NCBI GenBank assembly: GCA_964505325.1
Contig: CAZDHT010000075.1
Span: forward strand, 1-20,211
DNA length: 20,211 bases
Source: CAZDHT01 sp964505325
Lineage (GTDB): Bacteria > Planctomycetota > PUPC01
Direction of reading: 5' to 3'
The position numbers and the translations under genes were made by a program. The number at the start of each line of letters is the position of its first letter. Position 1 is the stretch's first letter. Below the pieces are notes generated by a model. It made no database searches and was not told the origin of the DNA. It worked only from the letters and a program-made list of their open reading frames with translations. Shown here piece by piece: positions 9,216 to 18,258 of the stretch.

Positions 9216-12200
9216 ATGAGAACCGGGGTCCGACGCCCTCTCGCGTGCATCCTGATGGCGGCGTGTTCGGCAGCGGCCGCTGCGCCCGTCTTCGCCGCNN
9301 NNNNNNNNNNNNNNNNNNNNNNNNNNNNNNNNNNNNNNNNNNNNNNNNNNNNNNNNNNNNNNNNNNNNNNNNNNNNNNNNNNNNNNNNNNNNNNNNNNCG
9401 TGCATCCTGATGGCGGCGTGTTCGGCAGCGGCCGCTGCGCCCGTCTTCGCCGCTTCCGAGCCGGAGTTGAAGTGGCACGACTCGCTGAAGGCGGGCAAAG
9501 CCCTCAGCGACGAGAACCAGAGGCCGCTGCTCGTGTATTTCAGCGCCTCGTGGTGCAGCGTGTGCCGCCAAATGAGCCGGCAAACGTTCGGGGACGAGAA
9601 CGTCCGCCGTGCCCTCAGTGCATTCGTGCTGGTCAAGCTCGACGTGGACGACGAAGAGACGTCGCTGAAGGCGGCGACCGAATTCCACGTCCGAGGCATC
9701 CCGCACACGGTCATTCTCAGCCCGAGCGGCCGAGTCCTCTCCCAGTTTCGCGGATACGTCGGCCCGGAGCGCTTCGGGAGGCACGTGGCCAAGCTGGCCA
9801 AGCCCTACGTGCGCGGCTCTGCGGACCCCGGCAGCGCGCAGAAACAGAAGGCGCTCCGATGGATGAACGGGCAAGACATCACGTCGGACCGGTGGGAGGG
9901 CGTCATCGACATCCTGGCCGAGTTGAGGGGCGATCCGGAGATTCAGGACGCCATCAAGCGGCACGAGGACTTCCCCGCCGCCGAGCTGGTCCGCGCGCTC
10001 TGGGACCGCAGCCTGGCCGTCCGCCTGGCCGCGTTTGAGGTGTTGCAGGACGTCTCCGGCGAAGACTTCTCTTTCGATCCCTGGTCGGCGGTCGACGCGC
10101 AGAAGGAGCCGCTGCGCAAATGGGACAAGTGGGCGAAGGGCGTTAAGGATTCCGGGTTGCCCAAGACGCTGTTCGTGCCGCTCACCAAGGAACGGATCCG
10201 CGTGCTCATCGGCGACCTGCTGGGATCCGACCACCAGCGCAGCCGGCGGGCGCGGCGCCGGCTCAGCCAGAGCGGAAAGCCGGGGCTCGAGGCGATCCGG
10301 GACATCGCGGCCCACCTGCCCGAACTGAACACCGCCGATCGCCTGAAGATCCAGGAGGTCCTGTTCAGCATCCAGGTCCCATACCAGCTCAGTCACAACC
10401 GCGTGGGCATCGCGCACGCCCTGGTGTACGGCGACATCGAGGGCAAGACCGCCGCGATCAAGACGCTCCAGTCGAGGGGCGGGGTCAACGCCCTCGGCCT
10501 GATGGCCGAGCTCCTGCGCGACGAGAACCCGCTGGTGCGCGAGGCGGCCATCGAGGCCACCCGGATGATCGGGACCGGCGCCGCCCGGAAGCTGCTGTTG
10601 ACCCTCAGGGACGAAAAGGACCTGAACGTCCGCGTCACGCTGATCACCAACCTGGCTTACTCCAAAGCCTCCGAGTCCATCGACTTCCTCCTGGCCAACC
10701 TCAGAGGTCCCGAGGAGCTGGTCCTGGCCGCGCTGAAAGGGCTGCGCCGATGGGACACCAACAAGCTCAGCGTAGCCGCAGTTGCGAAGGTGACCAAGTC
10801 GCTGATACCTCTGTTCAAGGACAAGAGATGGCGCGTCCGCAGTGAGCTGCTCGAGACCATCAGCAAGATGGAGCTGCGCGAACTGGACGACGGCATCATC
10901 CAGTGCCTGAACGACAAGGATGATTTCGTGCGGAAGAACGCCATGCTGATATGCGGCCGGAGAAAGCTCCGACAGGCGCGGCAACGGCTGCTCGAGATGT
11001 TCAAGGGCGACCACGCCATGAAGCCCACCGTGATCGGCGTCCTGTTGCAGATCGACCCGAGCGCGGTGACCCGCGAGGTCGCCGCCGAGCTGATGAAGGC
11101 CCCGGAAGACGTCATCCTCTCCACGGTCAACGTGCTGGCCAATTACGAGGCGCTTCCAGCCACCATCATGTTTCCGCTGTTGGATTCGAAGAAGCAGGAC
11201 CTGAGAGTGGCCGCGATCCGCGCCGTCGCCGAGGTGGCACAGGGGTACAGTTGCGAAGACGTCGACCCGGCGGTGCTGAACAAAGTGATCGGCCTCATGG
11301 CGAAGGAACATCCTCAGCCGATCCGGCTCGAAGCGCTGCAGGCGTTCGCCACGTTCAACTGGTCGGAGTATATGCAGGAGTTGGCCGACCTCCGGCGCCG
11401 GATGGAGTGGGAATCGGAACGCAGCCGGCCCCGGGGATTGCTGGCCAGAATTCTCGGGACAGGCAGCAGGAAGGAGCCCAAGCTGAGCGAGGCGATCAAG
11501 CAGCGGATCGCCGTGAAGGATTCGGTGATCGCGCAGGCCGGCTCGTGCCTGAAGGAAACGGCGCCCGACATCCGCTACCAGGCCGCCCTCGTGCTGGGGC
11601 GGGTGGGTGTGCTGGACGGCGTCGAGATCATTCAGGCCAGGAGCAAGGAGACGTCCACTTCCGTCGAAGAAAGAATCAGGATGGTCCAGGTGCTGAGCAA
11701 GCTCCTCAAAGGCCCCGCCGAGCTGAAGTTCCCCGACAAGCGCGTCCTGGACTCGGCCGAGAAGGTACGGGCCCGCTCGAAGGAGCTGACCGGCAAGGCG
11801 GAGACCATCCTGGCCGGGATGTTCGAGCAGCAGGACGCCAAGCTCCTCGAGCAACTGTCCCGCAACGTGACGGAGCTCCAGAACATCAAACTGTCGTACA
11901 AGGTCCTGGGTCTCATCAAGGCCAAGCGGATTGACTTCAACACCGCGTCCGACGTGCTGGAAAGCCACGCGCGGTCCGCGTCCTTCAACGACTCCGGCTC
12001 TACCCGGCAACTGTCGGCCTTCCAAAGGAAGATCCAGCAGTTCGCGCAGGCAGAGATTAAGGGCCCGGACAAGGACCTCCGGCACTTTTCACTGATCCTT
12101 CTGGGCCGGGTGGGTGAAAAGACCGATATCCCACAGGTCCGCGCGTTCCTCAATGCGAAGGACGATTACGTCCGCCGGTCGGCGCTCATCGCCCTCTTCC

Positions 12201-13912
12201 GCCTGGACTCCGCCGCCGGCCGCGCCCAGGCCGAGAAGATGCTCGGCGACCCGTTCTGGGGAGTCCCTTACGTGGGATTGAGGATACTGGGGCACCGCCC
12301 GAACGATTGGTTGTATCTGTACGACAAAATGGGGCCGGGCGACTGGTTCAGCTACAGCAGCTATCCCCGGTTCGTCGTCACGGGGGAGGCGGCCGAAGGC
12401 CAGTTCTCGGACGATTCATCCGGCCAGAAAAAGCCCCGGCTCAAGAAGTCGATCGTCGCCGCCGCCATCAAGCTGTTGAAGCACGAGAACTTCCAGGTCC
12501 GCCACGAGGCCGGCAAGCTCCTGCTGAAGCACCGCGTCAAGACCGACTACCGTGAGTTCGTCCGCACGTTGGAGAGCGGCGAGTTCAGCGACTACGAGAT
12601 CGTGTCGATCCTGCAGGAACGGTGGCCGCGGGTCCCGGTGGAGTTCTACTCGTTCCTGAAAAAGAGCTACGCCCAGTCCAGCAATTCGAGCACGTTGAAG
12701 CTGATCGGGCGGATCGATTCGAAGGAGATCAAGCTGATCACGCGCCGCGAGAAGGAGGAGTTCGACGAGCTCCTGCGGCGGGCGAAGAAGGTCCCGGAAC
12801 TCAAGGTGCCGAAACGCGCCGCCGCGGCTCCGTCCGGCGGGGCCCGCTACGCCGTCGCCTACTTCTATCAGCGCGGCTGCCGCGATTGCCGGCGGGTCAG
12901 CGGCTACCTCGAACAGCTCCAGAAGGACTTCCGGAACCTGGAGGTCCGGAAGTACAACGTCCTGCCCACGGACGGAGCGATGTTCAACGAGGTTTTGTGC
13001 CAGCGGGCGGAGATCCCGGCCAACCAGCGGCAGGTGGTTCCCGCGGTGTTCACGTCGAGCAAGGGATTAGTCGGCGAGAGGATCAGCCTGGAGAACCTGC
13101 TGGGGCTGATCCTGTCGTCGGAGAACCAGCCGGCGCCGTGGGAGATCGAAGAGATTGCCGACGGGGCGCAGCTACTCGCGGCGACCGAGCGGATCAAGGA
13201 GCGCCACGCCGGCAAAGGCGCCGTGTGGGTGGTCGGCATGGGGCTGGTCGACGGGATCAACCCGTGCGCGTTCACGGTCATCATCTTCTTCCTGTCCTAC
13301 CTGGCCTACGTCGGACGAAAAAAGCGGGAGCTGCTCGTCACCGGGGCGATGTTCACGGTGGGCGTCTTCCTGACGTATCTGCTGATCGGGTTCGGCCTGC
13401 TCGAGGCCATCCAGGCGCTGAAGTTCATGCCGACGCTATCGGCGTGCGTCTACTGGGCGACGGCGCTGTTCGCCCTGGCGGTCGGCGTGCTCAGCTTCCG
13501 TGACGGCATCCTATGCCTGAAAGGCCGGATCCGCGAGGTCTCCCTCCAACTCCCGTCCAGGATCAAGACGATGATCCACGGGGTCATCCGCCGCCAGACC
13601 CGGATGCGGACGATCGTCGTCGCGTCTCTGGCGACCGGGTTCCTGATCTCCCTGCTCGAGCTGGCCTGCACCGGTCAGGTCTACCTGCCGGCCATCGTGT
13701 TCATCAGCAAGGGGAACGTGCAGGGGACGCTGTTGCTGCTGCTGTACAACGTCGCGTTCATCACGCCGCTGTGCGTGATCTTTACCCTCGCCTACTTCGG
13801 GCTCAGCTCCGAGGCACTGACCCGCTTCTTCCAGAAGCACGTAGCGACCATCAAGTTCATGCTCGCCGGTTTGTTCTTCGGGCTGTTCGGGCTGCTGGTC
13901 ATTTTCACCTGA
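9216..13912 (+). CDS. Trx - HEAT solenoid - Trx - CcdA/DsbD-type membrane fusion (interrupted by assembly gap)
   Basis: Across the 100-N gap the 55 bases before and after are identical. Collapsing them joins ATG 9216 in frame to 13912 and gives 1513 aa (numbering below). A signal peptide (about 1-27, ending APVFA-AS) leads to a thioredoxin-like domain with W61-C62-S-V-C65 and a cis-Pro in RGIPHTV. A HEAT-type alpha solenoid follows at about 375-1050 (units such as LLRDENPLVREAAIEATRMI and LLKHENFQVRHEAGKLLLKH; at least nine recognisable). A second thioredoxin-like domain has C1170-R-D-C1173 and cis-Pro in QVVPAVF. About six TM helices form a CcdA/tDsbD domain with the two expected membrane cysteines, C1299 (GINPCAF) and C1433 (ELACTGQ). 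DsbD/CcdA domains carry electrons from cytoplasmic thioredoxin outward. I infer flow C1299/C1433 to CRDC to WCSVC to a client protein. It is the last gene of the operon. Confidence 0.88.
9244..9453 (+). repeat. Exact 55-bp direct duplication flanking the N gap (artefact)
   Basis: Bases 9244-9298 and 9399-9453 are identical, both running from CGTGCATCCTGATGG to TTCGCCGC. The copies abut the Ns directly and encode the same signal-peptide core, so they are one genomic segment written twice, probably a de Bruijn k=55 overlap. They are not a biological repeat. Confidence 0.92.
9299..9398. other. Assembly gap of 100 Ns (scaffolding artefact)
   Basis: Exactly 100 Ns lie between two identical 55-base stretches. 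A fixed 100-N filler between contigs sharing a k-length end is typical of a scaffolder that failed to merge overlapping contigs. No biological sequence need be missing, since removing the gap and one copy restores a signal peptide in frame with its protein. Confidence 0.93.
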
Positions 13913-13932
13913 CCGGCAGGCGCGCCCGGTCA
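13910..13932. terminator. Short inverted repeat containing both convergent stop codons
   Basis: TGACCGG (13910-13916) and CCGGTCA (13926-13932) are exact reverse complements around a 9-nt GC-rich loop. The outer TGA and TCA are the stop codons of the two converging genes, and only 17 bp separate the genes. The 7-bp stem has no T-tract on either side, so it is at best a weak bidirectional terminator; chance is possible. Confidence 0.3.
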
Positions 13933-14862
13933 TTTCTTCTCGAGCTTGTAGACAGCGACGCGGTTGTGCTCGAGCTGCGGAACGTACAGGAGGCCGCGCT
14001 TGCGGTCCAGGCCGATGTCCGCCGGCGTCTTCAGTCCATCCGCCAGTGTCCGCACCGTCTTCCTGTCCGGCGAAATCGCATGCACCGTCCCGGCGACGTA
14101 ATCGGACACAACAAATGTGCCGTCGTCGAGCACCTCGATCCCGTCGAGGCTTTCGAAATGTTTCGCCAAGCCGAACGGCTTGGGATCAGCCTTCCCCTCG
14201 GGGTCAAGCTCATACACCTCGTGTCGGCCCCAGCTCACGGCGAACATCTTGCCCTTGAAGAACGTGATGCCGTTGACGGACGCCGGCGCCTTCATTTCCG
14301 TGATGCCCTGGTCGTTGAACTTCACGATCCTGGCGCCGGCGGTGTCGGAGACGTAGGCGGATCCGCCCTGCGCGGCCATGTCGTTGAGTCTCCCGCCCCC
14401 GACGCCCTTCACCACGTGCGGCACGGCGGCGCCCTTCAGCGGATAGCACACCACCCGGCGGTTGTCCGCCACATACAGCGCCGTATCGGTCACGCACATC
14501 CCCTTCGGCCCGTTCAGGGGCACGTCCTTCGTGCTGCTCTGCCAGCGCAGCGCGTCCATCTCGCCGCCTGGCTTGAGCCGGCTGATGAACCCGGTACCGT
14601 CCTCGGCCCAGTATGCCCCGCTGGCGGTCTCGCAGTTCGAGACGTAAGGCACTCCCGTGGCCGGATCAACGACCACGCACTCCGGCCCGTCGAGCTTCTC
14701 GACGACGCGGATACGCTGAGCGGTCCACGTCCCGCCGGCGGCGGCGGGTTTCCGGTTCTGCTCCTGTTCCTTCTTCTTCGCCTTCGACCCGTCGCAGCCC
14801 CACAGAAAGCACAGCCCGACACTCATCACGATCAGTCCCGTCGTCCACTTCCCGATTCTCAT
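13930..14862 (-). CDS. NHL/SMP-30-like beta-propeller lipoprotein
   Basis: I start this at ATG 14862, which has GGAAGGAGGGG just upstream and opens directly into a signal peptide; this gives 310 aa, and a longer frame to 14907 lacks a signal-like start. The N-terminus ends in a lipobox-like FLWGC with Cys23, followed by a charged linker (GSKAKKKEQEQNRK) and then propeller blades. Repeated blade motifs are visible: GPECVVVDPATGVPYVSN, GPKGMCVTDTALYVADN, GGSAYVSDTAGARIVKF, LDGIEVLDDGTFVVSDY and PADIGLDRKRGLLYVPQ. This resembles NHL or SMP-30/gluconolactonase-like propellers. I see no reason to assign lactonase activity, and a surface ligand- or protein-binding role is equally likely. It is the last gene of the minus-strand kinase/sigma block, 72 bp after its neighbour. 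Confidence 0.82.
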   Translation of the reverse strand: MRIGKWTTGLIVMSVGLCFLWGCDGSKAKKKEQEQNRKPAAAGGTWTAQRIRVVEKLDGPECVVVDPATGVPYVSNCETASGAYWAEDGTGFISRLKPGGEMDALRWQSSTKDVPLNGPKGMCVTDTALYVADNRRVVCYPLKGAAVPHVVKGVGGGRLNDMAAQGGSAYVSDTAGARIVKFNDQGITEMKAPASVNGITFFKGKMFAVSWGRHEVYELDPEGKADPKPFGLAKHFESLDGIEVLDDGTFVVSDYVAGTVHAISPDRKTVRTLADGLKTPADIGLDRKRGLLYVPQLEHNRVAVYKLEKK

Positions 14863-14934
14863 TCCGCCCCTCCTTCCCCCCGACCGGCAGCCCGCCGCCA
14901 AGCTCACCTCCCGCCCGGCGGGCCGGTCAGGCCG

Positions 14935-15441
14935 TCATCCCGCTTCGTGACACACGGCTCTTGCCTTCCGAAGTAGATCGTTCAGCTCGGGCGGGATCCA
15001 GGGCCTCCCCACGAGCTTGGCAAGACCTTCATCCAGCTTCCCGTACGAGTGCTGCGTAACCTTCCGGCGGTGAAAGACGAGCGCGCCGGCGATCGCCCCG
15101 TAATACAGAACGGTCGCGGCGGCCCGCTCCGATTCGGATCGGGCGCGGCGCACCAGGCATTTCCCGTAATCCTTCAGCGCCTGCCGCGCCTCCACGCCGG
15201 TCTCGGGCCCGAGGAGCAGGCCGCCGATTGCCTCGCCGACGTGGCCGGCCAACTCATCGCATGGCCTGCCAAGGACCGCCGGCAAGGAGTCCGCCACGGC
15301 TGCGTCCAGCGAAACCGGCCGGGCGAACAACTCCCGTACGAGCTCCTCGGCGGGACGATCCGCGCCCTGCCTTCCGGGGCTCCCGGCGATGGTCAGCAGG
15401 CGGGCCAACTGGATTGAATTCAGATCGAACGTGGATTCCAT
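14935..15441 (-). CDS. Hypothetical protein, predicted helical, 168 aa
   Basis: I do not recognise this family. The ATG at 15441 has GGAGAAG about 8 nt upstream, and base composition and codon use match the neighbours, so I regard it as a real gene. The product (MESTFDLNSIQLARLLTIAG at the start) is soluble, with no signal peptide, probably mostly alpha-helical, with a moderately hydrophobic segment ATVLYYGAIAGALVFHRR that is too short and polar to be called a TM helix with confidence. It ends in WIPPELNDLLRKARAVCHE. It lies 75 bp downstream of the ECF-like sigma gene and in the same direction, so it could be a target or accessory of that regulator (inference from position only). Confidence 0.72.
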   Translation of the reverse strand: MESTFDLNSIQLARLLTIAGSPGRQGADRPAEELVRELFARPVSLDAAVADSLPAVLGRPCDELAGHVGEAIGGLLLGPETGVEARQALKDYGKCLVRRARSESERAAATVLYYGAIAGALVFHRRKVTQHSYGKLDEGLAKLVGRPWIPPELNDLLRKARAVCHEAG

Positions 15442-15516
15442 GGCGGTGCTTCTCCGCTCACGCCCCCTCCGAACAGGACGGACATTCCACCAGTATCAGA
15501 TACGAAAACGCGCGGC

Positions 15517-16287
15517 TCATTTTGCGCCCCGCTTGGAAAGAATTTCTACCAGGTCCTGAATCTCCTGATCCACCTCCTCGTCTGAATCGACAAACGGGCG
15601 GACGTGGCGCCAGAGCGTCGCCTGGAAGCGCCGCTTCACGGTCACCAGCATGTTCGAAACGGTGGCCTTGCTGCTGATCCCGTGCTTCGCGCAGAGGTCT
15701 TCAATCGGAGCCGGCTCGACGTCCCCCATGATGGGCGCCACCACCCGCGCCTGGAACAGCTTCCAATGCGTCTCCTTACCGCTCTCGACGCACTCTTTCT
15801 CCACCTCGGCGAGCACCGCATCCAGCAACGCCGAGGCCCACGCATGATGGAACGCCTCGTCCGGCGACGCCGAGAGCACAGGCTCGGGAACATTGGGAGC
15901 CCCCAGACCCTCCAGCGACACCAGCCCGGACGCGGGCATGCGTTTCTGCGCCGACTCGGCACGATGAACGCTCGTGACGTAGTGGTCCAGCGCGGTCAGC
16001 AGGAACGTCCGAAACCGGCCTTTGGAACTCTCCGCCCGCTGAAACAGTTCCCGGCCCAGCACGACCTCCTGAAAGAACCCCTGGGTCAGGTCCTTCGCGG
16101 TCTCGTTGTCCTGTCCCTTCCGCCGCAGGTAACAGTACACCGGCTTCCAGTACCGGCCGAGCAGCTCGCCCAGCGTCTCCTTCCGCCGGGCATCGTCGCC
16201 GGTCTGGGCGCGGAAGATCTCCGTCCAGTGCGTAGTGTCAAACGATTCCTTTCGCCCGCCCATCTCGGTTCGGTCATACTTCCCCAC
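15517..16287 (-). CDS. ECF-like RNA polymerase sigma factor
   Basis: This 256-aa protein has a sigma region 2 at about residues 40-110 (RYWKPVYCYLRRKG, then AKDLTQGFFQEVV). A C-terminal region 4-like helix-turn-helix lies at about 190-235 (PIEDLCAKHGISSKATVSNM, then VKRRFQATLWRHV). The early FDTTHWTEIFRA motif resembles the TTHW start of ECF-like sigma factors common in planctomycetes and acidobacteria. I take GTG 16287 as the start, 3 bp after the kinase stop with GGGAG in the kinase 3' end; ATG 16263 is a possible alternative that loses 8 residues. No anti-sigma factor gene is adjacent. The kinase directly upstream suggests control by phosphorylation, as known for some kinase-linked ECF groups (inference here). 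Confidence 0.88.
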   Translation of the reverse strand: MGKYDRTEMGGRKESFDTTHWTEIFRAQTGDDARRKETLGELLGRYWKPVYCYLRRKGQDNETAKDLTQGFFQEVVLGRELFQRAESSKGRFRTFLLTALDHYVTSVHRAESAQKRMPASGLVSLEGLGAPNVPEPVLSASPDEAFHHAWASALLDAVLAEVEKECVESGKETHWKLFQARVVAPIMGDVEPAPIEDLCAKHGISSKATVSNMLVTVKRRFQATLWRHVRPFVDSDEEVDQEIQDLVEILSKRGAK

Positions 16288-16290
16288 GGC

Positions 16291-18183
16291 TTACTCGCTC
16301 CCATTCGGGCTCGTCGACGTGTCGGAGTTCTCCTGCTTCTGCCGGAGACCCCGAATGATCTCCGTCCGCATCTCAAACAGCTTCCGGGCCTCCACATCTT
16401 TTCCGCGGTCCTTGAGGAAAGAGACCAAGCTGTCCATCGACCGAAGCGTGAAGGGGTGCTCCTTGCCGAGGACGCGGATCATGCTGTCCAGCGCTTTGCG
16501 GAATTGCTGCTCAGCCTCGGGGAACTTGCCCTCCTCTTCCAGCACCCGGCCCAGGCTGTTCATCGACACGAGCGTCCAGATGTGGTCCTTGCCGAGCACC
16601 TCCTGCATCCCGGCGATTACTTCCGTGTAGACCCGTTCCGCCTCAGCGTACTTGAGCTGCGCCTGCAGCACGAAGGCCAGGCTGCTCATCGTCATCAGCG
16701 TATCGCGGTGGCCCTTGCCCAGGGCTTTCTGCATGGCGGCAAGCGTCTCGCGATAGAATTTCTCCGCCGCCGCGTATTCGCCCCGGGCTCGCAGCACGGA
16801 GGCCACCTGGCCCATCGACGCGAGCGTGTCGGGATGATCCGCTCCCAACACCCGCCGCTGGGCGGCGAGGGTCTGGCGATGAAGCCTCTCAGCGTCCTCG
16901 TACTTGCGTTGCCTCTGAAGTGTCACCGCCAGTGCGCTCATTGTCCGAAGCGTGTCGGGATGATCCGCCCCCAGAGCCTTCCTCCGGGCCGCCAGGGTCT
17001 CGCGGTACAACTTCTCCGCTTCGGGGTACTTGCGCTGCTCCTGAAAGACCTTGGCCTGCAACTCCATCCGCGCCCGCCGCTCGCTCTCCCCGGCGGCGCG
17101 GGCCAGGTTCCGCTCATGAAGAATCCGGACGTACGCCAGCACGGCCAGGCCGACGAGCACCGCTACGACTGCCGCGCCGATGGCGACCGGCACCCGGTAC
17201 TTCCGGATGCGCTTGGCCAGAAAGTAGACGGTCGTAGGCTTCCTCGCCTTCAGCGGCTCGCCGTTCAGGTAGTTGTCGATGTCCTGGGCCAGCGCCCCGG
17301 CCGATGCGTAGCGCCTGTCCGGGTCGTGAGCCAGCACCTTCAGCAGGAGGGCGTCGAGTTCCCGGTTGATCCTCTTGCTTCGCTCCCGCGGGCGCTTGAT
17401 GTCCTCCTCCGCGATCCGCCGGAGCACCTCGTAACGCGTGCCGGACAGGTCGTGTGGCAGCTCGCCGGTGAGCAGCCGGTACAGGATCACGCCCAGGCTG
17501 TACACGTCGCTGCGCGTGTCGATCTCCGCCACCCGCCCGGCCGCCTGCTCGGGGGACATGTAGGCGGGCGTGCCGCTCACCTCGCCGTCCAGCGATATGG
17601 TCAGGCCCACGTCGCCTTCCAGGAACGTCTTGGCCAGGCCGAAGTCCAGCACGTGCGGCTGCCCGTCCGGCGTCACCAGGATGTTGGACGGCTTGAGGTC
17701 GCGGTGGATCACGCCGCGCTGGTGGGCGTGCTGCACCGCGTGGCACACCGCGCACATCAGCTCCAGGGTCTGCCGCTGCGCGAGCGCGTGGGTCCGGACA
17801 TAGTCGGACAGGGTCACGCCCTCGACCAGCTCCATCGCGTAGTAGTAGACGCCCTTGTCGACCCCGCTGTCGTAGACGCGGGCGATGTTCGGATGCTCGA
17901 GCCGCGCGGTAAGCTCCACCTCGCGCTCGAAGCGGGCCTGGGCCTTCGCCGAGCCGAACGCACCGGTGCCCAGTATCTTCAACGCCACTTGGCGGTGGGC
18001 GCTCTCCTGCACCGCCCGCCAGACCGTCCCCATTCCGCCCTCGCCCAGTCGGCCGGACACCGTGTACCCCTCGATCTCGGGCACGGGGCCGGGGCCGGTC
18101 CCGCTTGGCGGGGCAGGTCCGCTGATCGACGGCAACGGGTCTTCGGCCGCGCCGGGAGGGTTGTCGCCTTCGGGTCCGGTCAT
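16291..18183 (-). CDS. Transmembrane Ser/Thr protein kinase with kinesin-light-chain-type TPRs
   Basis: This is a 630-aa PknB-like kinase. A Pro/Gly-rich leader (about 1-38) precedes a complete kinase domain (about 40-305): G47-E-G-G-M-G52 loop, K69 in VALKIL, H160-R-D catalytic loop (HRDLKPSN), D180-F-G and an APE-equivalent SPEQ at 210-213. All catalytic residues are present. A single TM helix lies at about 331-351 (VPVAIGAAVVAVLVGLAVLA). Five TPR repeats of exactly 42 aa follow, starting at about 387, 429, 471, 513 and 555, each with the LG.(D/G/E)H..TL core of kinesin-light-chain TPRs. The kinase domain is therefore cytoplasmic and the TPRs are on the other side of the membrane, probably sensing a protein or peptide (inference). 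A promoter candidate lies about 75 bp upstream, and the sigma gene follows after 3 bp. Confidence 0.95.
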   Translation of the reverse strand: MTGPEGDNPPGAAEDPLPSISGPAPPSGTGPGPVPEIEGYTVSGRLGEGGMGTVWRAVQESAHRQVALKILGTGAFGSAKAQARFEREVELTARLEHPNIARVYDSGVDKGVYYYAMELVEGVTLSDYVRTHALAQRQTLELMCAVCHAVQHAHQRGVIHRDLKPSNILVTPDGQPHVLDFGLAKTFLEGDVGLTISLDGEVSGTPAYMSPEQAAGRVAEIDTRSDVYSLGVILYRLLTGELPHDLSGTRYEVLRRIAEEDIKRPRERSKRINRELDALLLKVLAHDPDRRYASAGALAQDIDNYLNGEPLKARKPTTVYFLAKRIRKYRVPVAIGAAVVAVLVGLAVLAYVRILHERNLARAAGESERRARMELQAKVFQEQRKYPEAEKLYRETLAARRKALGADHPDTLRTMSALAVTLQRQRKYEDAERLHRQTLAAQRRVLGADHPDTLASMGQVASVLRARGEYAAAEKFYRETLAAMQKALGKGHRDTLMTMSSLAFVLQAQLKYAEAERVYTEVIAGMQEVLGKDHIWTLVSMNSLGRVLEEEGKFPEAEQQFRKALDSMIRVLGKEHPFTLRSMDSLVSFLKDRGKDVEARKLFEMRTEIIRGLRQKQENSDTSTSPNGSE

Positions 18184-18258
18184 CGTTCGTTTCCCACGTC
18201 TGCGCGAGGCAGGGCGATCGAAGTCGGAAGCAAATGGCTGGGATCCGCCACCGAACTG

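Noticed and set aside
9299..9398. A real insertion or programmed repeat in the signal peptide
   Set aside because: The fixed 100-N filler and exact 55-base end identity point to assembly, and the collapsed frame is intact.
9077..12085. A 1002-aa minus-strand frame opposite the Trx-HEAT fusion
   Set aside because: It is the antisense shadow of a high-GC gene. The plus frame has a signal peptide, CxxC motifs and HEAT repeats, while the minus frame is low-complexity and crosses the N gap.
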